Positions 60,006-64,000 of a DNA stretch of 64,000 nt are shown piece by piece. The stretch covers positions 1 through 64,000 of the forward strand of contig NZ_CAKPYE010000005.1 in the NCBI RefSeq assembly GCF_934202705.1, written 5' to 3'. This DNA comes from an uncultured Limosilactobacillus sp. (lineage in GTDB: Bacteria; Bacillota; Bacilli; Lactobacillales; Lactobacillaceae). The position numbers and the translations under genes are program-made. The notes under the pieces are model-generated. The model saw only the letters and a list, made by a program, of their open reading frames with translations. It searched no databases and was not told the origin of the DNA. Positions within the stretch are counted from its first letter, which is position 1; every line of letters starts with the position of its first letter.

Positions 60006-60025
60006 TTTGTACACGATCCTTCAAT

Positions 60026-60967
60026 TTACTTAATTTTTTCAATCACTCGTAAATGTGCACTATGTGCACGGTGGTTATTTGCTAATTCTTGCTTTGATGG
60101 TTCGATTGCCTTTCTATTTACCAACTTAAAATTTGGTTGTTGTTCTTTCGGAATCACTGGCAAACCTGCAGGAACATCTTTCACCGTTGTTTGTTCCCGA
60201 AACATGTTCTTAACCAGTCGATCCTCCAAAGATTGGAAGGTAATCACACTAATTCGTCCGCCAACGTTTAATAATTCAAACGCTTGCTCTAAAGATGTTT
60301 CTAAAACTCCTAATTCATCATTGACTGCAATTCGAATGGCCTGAAAGGTTTTCTTTGCCGGATGTCCCCCGTGGCGTCGAGCTCGTGCCGGAATTGCTTC
60401 CTTAATGATATCGACCAGTTCAAATGTCGTGCTAATTGGCTTTTCCCGACGATGGCGTTCAATTGCTCGAGCAATTGACTTGGCAAATTTTTCTTCGCCA
60501 TAGCGGTACAAAACTTTCACTAGTTTCTCATATGACCAATCATTAACCACTTCATACGCAGATAGCGACTGTTCCTGGTTCATCCGCATATCCAGCTTAG
60601 CATTATGCTGGTAACTGAACCCCCGCTGACCATCATCAAATTGTGGTGATGAAACACCAAGATCATAAATAAGCCCATCAACTTTAGTCACACCATGATC
60701 AGCAAGCTCTTTTTTTAAATTTTTAAAATTATCTTTGATGAAAGTTACTTGGTCAGTTGCAAGATAATCTGCTAAATGCTCCTGATTATATTCAATCGCT
60801 GTCCGATCTTGATCAAACGCATACAGATGACCACTCTGTAATTCTGATAAAATCAACCCGCTATGACCACCGCCACCAAGCGTAGCATCCACATAGATCC
60901 CATTAGGCTTGATATCTAACCCATCAACCGCCTCGTGGAGGAGCACTGTAACATGATCAAATTCCAT
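60026..60967 (-). CDS. rsmH: 16S rRNA (cytosine1402-N4)-methyltransferase RsmH
   Basis: Methylates C1402 of 16S rRNA in the P site. The 313 residues have the VTVLLHEAVDGL start, SAM-binding DATLGGGGHSG, DLGVSSPQFD, RHGGHPAKKTFQAIRIAVN and the NHRAHSAHLRVIE end. Second gene of the dcw cluster; GGAGG precedes the ATG. Confidence 0.97.
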   Translation of the reverse strand: MEFDHVTVLLHEAVDGLDIKPNGIYVDATLGGGGHSGLILSELQSGHLYAFDQDRTAIEYNQEHLADYLATDQVTFIKDNFKNLKKELADHGVTKVDGLIYDLGVSSPQFDDGQRGFSYQHNAKLDMRMNQEQSLSAYEVVNDWSYEKLVKVLYRYGEEKFAKSIARAIERHRREKPISTTFELVDIIKEAIPARARRHGGHPAKKTFQAIRIAVNDELGVLETSLEQAFELLNVGGRISVITFQSLEDRLVKNMFREQTTVKDVPAGLPVIPKEQQPNFKLVNRKAIEPSKQELANNHRAHSAHLRVIEKIK

Positions 60968-60985
60968 CTTACTGAACTTCCTCCT

Positions 60986-61414
60986 TTAAAAATCAAAATC
61001 AATATTTTCAGCAACTTGATCAAAATCTGCTGCAGCTTGATCACTATATTGTTGCCAAGCATCTTCATCCCAAATTTCAAAGTGAGATGAAACCCCGACC
61101 ACAACACATTTTTTACTAATATTAGCGTAATTGATGAGGGTTTTGGATAGGTGGACCCGTCCTTGGCGATCAAACTCACATTCAATGGCCGCTGAATAAA
61201 TTAACCGAACAAATTGTCGAACATTTTTCTTGGTCATTGGCAATTTTTCCAGTTGCTGCTTTAATTGGTCCCACTCTGTCAATGAGTAACCGGATAGACA
61301 TTTATCCATTCCACGTGTAATTACAAATCGTTCGCCAAGCTGAGAACGAAACTTAGCGGGGATGATTAGTCGACCCTTGTTATCAATTGAGTGATTAAAT
61401 TCACCCATAAACAT
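60986..61414 (-). CDS. mraZ: Transcriptional regulator MraZ
   Basis: First gene of the dcw cluster and its DNA-binding regulator. The 142-residue protein has two AbrB-like SpoVT domains, each with the D-x-x-GR signature (SIDNKGRLIIPAKF near 9-22 and EFDRQGRVHLSKTL near 77-90). The ATG is preceded by GGGGGG. Upstream lie TGGGGA direct repeats of the kind MraZ binds. Confidence 0.96.
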   Translation of the reverse strand: MFMGEFNHSIDNKGRLIIPAKFRSQLGERFVITRGMDKCLSGYSLTEWDQLKQQLEKLPMTKKNVRQFVRLIYSAAIECEFDRQGRVHLSKTLINYANISKKCVVVGVSSHFEIWDEDAWQQYSDQAAADFDQVAENIDFDF

Positions 61415-61452
61415 GACTAATCCCCCCTTTGCTAATTACAAATTTTAGTTTA

Positions 61453-61496
61453 CCACAATCCCCCACTATCCACCACATTCATCCCCAAATTCCCCA
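61453..61496 (-). promoter_or_regulatory. MraZ-box repeats upstream of mraZ
   Basis: On the minus strand, TGG-type elements (TGGGGA, TGGGGA, TGGTGGA, TGGGGGA, then TGG) occur at 9, 12, 10 and 10 base steps, close to one helical turn. MraZ in other bacteria binds short G-rich repeats at this spacing. A TAAACT -10-like element follows at 61452-61447, but no good -35 is seen. Confidence 0.65.
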
Positions 61497-61504
61497 ACTT
61501 TATC

Positions 61505-61537
61505 AAAAAAAGGCGTCATCCAAACAAGGATGACGCC
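61505..61537 (-). terminator. Terminator of the DUF3397-like gene
   Basis: GGCGTCATCC/GGATGACGCC perfect 10-bp stem around a 6-base loop, followed on the minus strand by TTTTTTT. It isolates the dcw cluster from the gene upstream. Confidence 0.92.
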
Positions 61538-61561
61538 CTAAAACGCTGGTAATATAGCTTT

Positions 61562-61921
61562 CTATGGTGTGGGAAGCTGATAACAAAAAATTGATATTAC
61601 ATATGAAATAACCATCAATAGACAACCTAAATTCCAAAAATGAGGCCAAAAAATGCGATATAAAAACTCATGATTAGTTAACAATTGCTTCCCCACTAAC
61701 CCAATTCCTAACAGAGCAACGATCATTAATGGATAAGCAATATAGTAATAGCCTAAATTCCACCACGTGAGCGAAAACATGATAATCATCCAGATACTAG
61801 GATGGTGCACTCGCATTTTTTGTAATTTTTTAGTATTAACAAAAACTATGAAAAACATTTTTTCGACAAACCAGTAACAAATAATAATCAACATTTCAAC
61901 CAGAATTCGCTGATAATTCAA
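61562..61921 (-). CDS. Multi-spanning membrane protein (DUF3397-like)
   Basis: A 119-residue protein with four hydrophobic segments (about 5-28, 42-60, 60-78, 98-116) and little else. Its size, topology and place upstream of mraZ fit the DUF3397 family of Firmicutes membrane proteins, whose function is unknown. The assignment is from position and topology, not from a sequence match I could verify. It is separated from mraZ by a strong terminator. Confidence 0.72.
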   Translation of the reverse strand: MNYQRILVEMLIIICYWFVEKMFFIVFVNTKKLQKMRVHHPSIWMIIMFSLTWWNLGYYYIAYPLMIVALLGIGLVGKQLLTNHEFLYRIFWPHFWNLGCLLMVISYVISIFCYQLPTP

Positions 61922-61983
61922 TTTTGTGATTTCCTTCCCTTTACAAATTACTTCATAATACTACCATATCTTTCTATGAAAAT

Positions 61984-62012
61984 TTGAAATTCATCGACAG
62001 ATTGATTAAACT
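61984..62012 (+). promoter_or_regulatory. Promoter of the DUF4044 gene
   Basis: TTGAAA (61984-61989), 17-base spacer, TAAACT (62007-62012), 35 bases before the ATG at 62048. Confidence 0.6.
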
Positions 62013-62047
62013 AAAACCTAACATCAATTAAATAGGGAATGAATAGA

Positions 62048-62167
62048 ATGCAAAAAAAGAAAAAATCAACTTTTCAAAAAATCACAATGGTGGCAGTTTG
62101 GTTAATGTTAATTGCCATGCTTGGGTCGTTAATTTTAGGAGCTGTAGCTTCATTAAATTTAATTTAG
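62048..62167 (+). CDS. DUF4044 small membrane protein
   Basis: A 39-residue protein, MQKKKKSTFQ then a single transmembrane helix (about 12-35: KITMVAVWLMLIAMLGSLIL) and a short GAVASLNLI end. A basic N-terminus, one helix and the VWLMLI core match DUF4044, a tiny Lactobacillales family. It has its own promoter, an AGGGA ribosome-binding site and a terminator, so it is a real gene despite its length. Function unknown. Confidence 0.8.
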   Translation: MQKKKKSTFQKITMVAVWLMLIAMLGSLILGAVASLNLI

Positions 62168-62173
62168 ATCATT

Positions 62174-62207
62174 AAAATGCGCGTTTCGCTAGAACGCGCA
62201 TTTTTTC
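62174..62207. terminator. Bidirectional terminator of the DUF4044 gene and ftsK
   Basis: AAATGCGCGTT/AACGCGCATTT 11-bp stem with a 7-base loop, T run on the plus strand and shorter T-rich flank on the minus strand. Confidence 0.88.
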
Positions 62208-62208
62208 T

Positions 62209-64000
62209 TTATCGATCTGTTTTTTGTTTATATACTTGACGTGGCTTGGACCCATTAGCCGGTCCAATATAACCCCGCTGTTCTAAATCATCGATAATTC
62301 GTGCAGCACGATTATATCCAATTCGAAATCTTCTTTGAATTAACGAAGTCGACGCCTTTTGCTGGTCAATAACAAAATCTAATGCTTCTGGAAACAACTC
62401 ATCTTGCTCTGCAGTTTCTTCCTCTTGCTGAATTTCCTCGTCACTAACTACCATTTTTTCATCATAATCTGCTGGCTGTTCATCTTTAATAAATTCCACA
62501 ACACTTTCAACATCTTTATCAGAAATAAATGCTCCTTGAACTCGCGTTGGCTTGTTTTGATCAATTGGCTCAAATAACATATCACCGCGCCCAAGTAATT
62601 TTTCTGCACCATTAGTATCAATAATTGTTCGCGAATCAACACCACTCGAAACAGCAAAAGCAATTCTCGATGGTACATTGGCCTTAATCAAACCAGTAAT
62701 GACATCAACTGATGGTCGTTGAGTTGCTAGAATCATGTGAATACCGGCTGCCCGCCCCATTTGAGCGATACGCACAATTGAATCTTCAACCTCTTTTGAA
62801 ACGGTCATCATTAGGTCAGCCAGTTCATCAACAATCACCAAAATCAATGGCAGGTATGGATGATTTTCATCCTGGTGTTGGCTATTTTTCAATTGCTCAT
62901 TATATCCATTAATATTCCGAATTCCAAAACTTGCAAATAATTCATAACGTCGTTCCATTTCAGCTACAACCTTCGCTAAAGCACGGGCAGCTTTTTTGGG
63001 ATCTGATACAACTGGTGATAATAAGTGAGGGATGCCATTATAAACACTTAATTCAACTTTTTTAGGGTCGATCATCAGCATCTTGACTTGATGAGGCTTT
63101 GCTTTCAGTAAAATACTAGTAATGATGACGTTAATAGCAACTGATTTACCACTACCAGTAGCTCCCGCAATTAACAAATGTGGCATTTTCGTTAAGTCCG
63201 CAGTCATTACATCGCCGGTCACTGTTCTACCAAGTGGAACTTCCAATGGCTTTTCTGGATGGCTAGGTACTGCTTCAATCATGTTACGAAAACCAACGGT
63301 TGCGACCTTTTTATTTGGCACTTCGATACCAATTAAGGATTTTCCAGGAATCGGTGCTTCAATCCGAATATCTTTGGCTGCCAAGGCAAGTGCTAAATCA
63401 TCCGCTAGATGAGTAATTCGACTGACCTTTACGCCAACCGCTGGACGTAGTTCATATTTAGTCACTGATGGTCCTAAATTGACATTCTCAACCGTAGCTT
63501 CAACCCCGAATGATTTGAGTGTCGACTGCAGTTTAGCAGTATTTTTCTTAATCGAATTTAAATCAGCACTCTGATCGGTTGCGTTGACTTTGGTTAACAA
63601 TGAAGTTGGCGGTAAACGATAATTTTCGTCCTCAGTTTCTGATGCCTCCGCAAAGTCTCCCACAGGACTATGAGACTCAACACCTGACTTCTGCACTTCT
63701 CCATTAGTTTGGATATCCAAAGTAGGTTCCTTTTTAGAAACAATCGGTTGTGACGCGACCGTAATTTTAGGTTCATTGACGATTTCACGTTTTTCTTCAG
63801 TACGTTTAAAATCAGCTTTAGCAACCACTGGTTGTTTTTTACCAGTCTGCGGTTGGACATTAGCTTGTCGTTCGTTTCTTTTTTGATTGTATAGTCTAAT
63901 TTGTTTACCTAATCGCATTAATCCGTGATGAATTGCAACAATTAATTGGTGCCACGGCAATTTGAAAAAAATAATTACACCAATAATCATCATAATAATC
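62209..64000 (-). CDS. ftsK: DNA translocase FtsK/SpoIIIE (N-terminus beyond window)
   Basis: Pumps chromosomal DNA across the closing septum. About 594 residues are visible. They show the end of the membrane domain, a variable linker (about 40-130), the alpha/beta motor with Walker A GATGSGKS (277-284 of the visible part), Walker B LILVIVDELADL and the FtsK RQ motif ILATQRPSVD, and the C-terminal gamma winged helix (about 530-590) that reads KOPS-type sites. The frame is open to the right edge, so the four-helix N-terminal domain is missing only because the window ends. Confidence 0.96.
   Translation of the reverse strand, partial: IIMMIIGVIIFFKLPWHQLIVAIHHGLMRLGKQIRLYNQKRNERQANVQPQTGKKQPVVAKADFKRTEEKREIVNEPKITVASQPIVSKKEPTLDIQTNGEVQKSGVESHSPVGDFAEASETEDENYRLPPTSLLTKVNATDQSADLNSIKKNTAKLQSTLKSFGVEATVENVNLGPSVTKYELRPAVGVKVSRITHLADDLALALAAKDIRIEAPIPGKSLIGIEVPNKKVATVGFRNMIEAVPSHPEKPLEVPLGRTVTGDVMTADLTKMPHLLIAGATGSGKSVAINVIITSILLKAKPHQVKMLMIDPKKVELSVYNGIPHLLSPVVSDPKKAARALAKVVAEMERRYELFASFGIRNINGYNEQLKNSQHQDENHPYLPLILVIVDELADLMMTVSKEVEDSIVRIAQMGRAAGIHMILATQRPSVDVITGLIKANVPSRIAFAVSSGVDSRTIIDTNGAEKLLGRGDMLFEPIDQNKPTRVQGAFISDKDVESVVEFIKDEQPADYDEKMVVSDEEIQQEEETAEQDELFPEALDFVIDQQKASTSLIQRRFRIGYNRAARIIDDLEQRGYIGPANGSKPRQVYKQKTDR

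Noticed and set aside
61453..61496. G-rich repeats as a CRISPR array or tandem minisatellite
   Set aside because: Units are 6-7 bases at one helical turn with no unique spacers; MraZ operator is the better explanation.
62209..64000. ftsK as a truncated gene
   Set aside because: The frame remains open at the window edge; the missing N-terminus is a window effect.
1..64000. Prophage, insertion sequence, restriction-modification, toxin-antitoxin or CRISPR systems
   Set aside because: No transposase, integrase, methyltransferase of the R-M type, toxin pair or repeat-spacer pattern was seen in the genes or gaps; the window is core chromosome.

Overview
The window is a stretch of core chromosome from a low-GC Gram-positive bacterium of the Lactobacillaceae, most like Limosilactobacillus/Lactobacillus sensu lato. 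I infer this from gene content and order: a mevalonate-pathway HMG-CoA synthase, RpoY (RNA polymerase epsilon), DUF1831 and DUF4044 proteins, an ileS T-box, the comEA-EB-EC/holA operon, and a dcw cluster running mraZ to divIVA-ileS. The sequence alone does not fix the species. I see no prophage, insertion sequence, CRISPR array, rRNA operon or resistance island. Nearly every base belongs to a housekeeping gene or a short regulatory gap, and most genes lie on the minus strand.

Layout from left to right. (1) 1-3,000: yneF and ynzC, divergent lexA with its own SOS box, mvaS, and a tRNA-Ser(CGA). (2) 3,000-12,500: apt, recJ, a short-chain dehydrogenase, RNase Z, Obg, UvrC and an amino-acid ABC ATPase. 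(3) 12,600-21,900: a MazG-like pyrophosphohydrolase, EngB, ClpX, trigger factor, EF-Tu, a TPR-like protein, an RNase J with a degenerate metal site, and divergent rpsO/rpsT. (4) 21,970-30,050: competence genes comEA-comEB-comEC coupled to holA, then a Lon-like PDZ protease, coaD, rsmD, ylbG and ftsW. (5) 30,100-37,500: typA, an inositol-monophosphatase-like gene, yktA-like, def, rpoY, dagK, an Spx-family protein lacking its redox cysteines, and prs. (6) 37,500-48,100: recD2, a TPR protein, a phosphoglycerate-mutase-like phosphatase, mnmA, DUF1831, mtnN, nudF, a cold-shock-type protein, and ileS behind a T-box. (7) 48,100-61,900: the division and cell-wall cluster divIVA, ylmH, yggT, sepF, ftsZ, ftsA, divIB, murG, murD, mraY, pbp, ftsL, rsmH, mraZ, plus a DUF3397-like membrane protein. 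(8) 62,000-64,000: a tiny DUF4044 membrane protein and ftsK, which runs off the right edge.

Functionally the window joins translation (tuf, rpsO, rpsT, ileS, def, tRNA-Ser, mnmA, rsmD, ribosome-associated GTPases), genome maintenance (lexA, uvrC, recJ, recD2, holA, ftsK), DNA uptake (comE), protein quality control (clpX, tig, the PDZ protease) and septal wall synthesis (dcw). Genes are tightly packed with ATGA/TAATG overlaps. Many TTG and GTG starts are supported by good ribosome-binding sites.

I found no convincing new multi-gene system. The observations most worth following are: the redox-dead Spx paralogue; phased TGGGGA repeats before mraZ; an inverted repeat over the promoter before ftsA; a csp promoter laid so that its transcript escapes the adjacent ileS terminator; a comEC frame that opens without a standard start codon; a U73 discriminator in tRNA-Ser(CGA); an odd non-coding gap between tuf and tig; and several conserved-looking proteins of unknown function.
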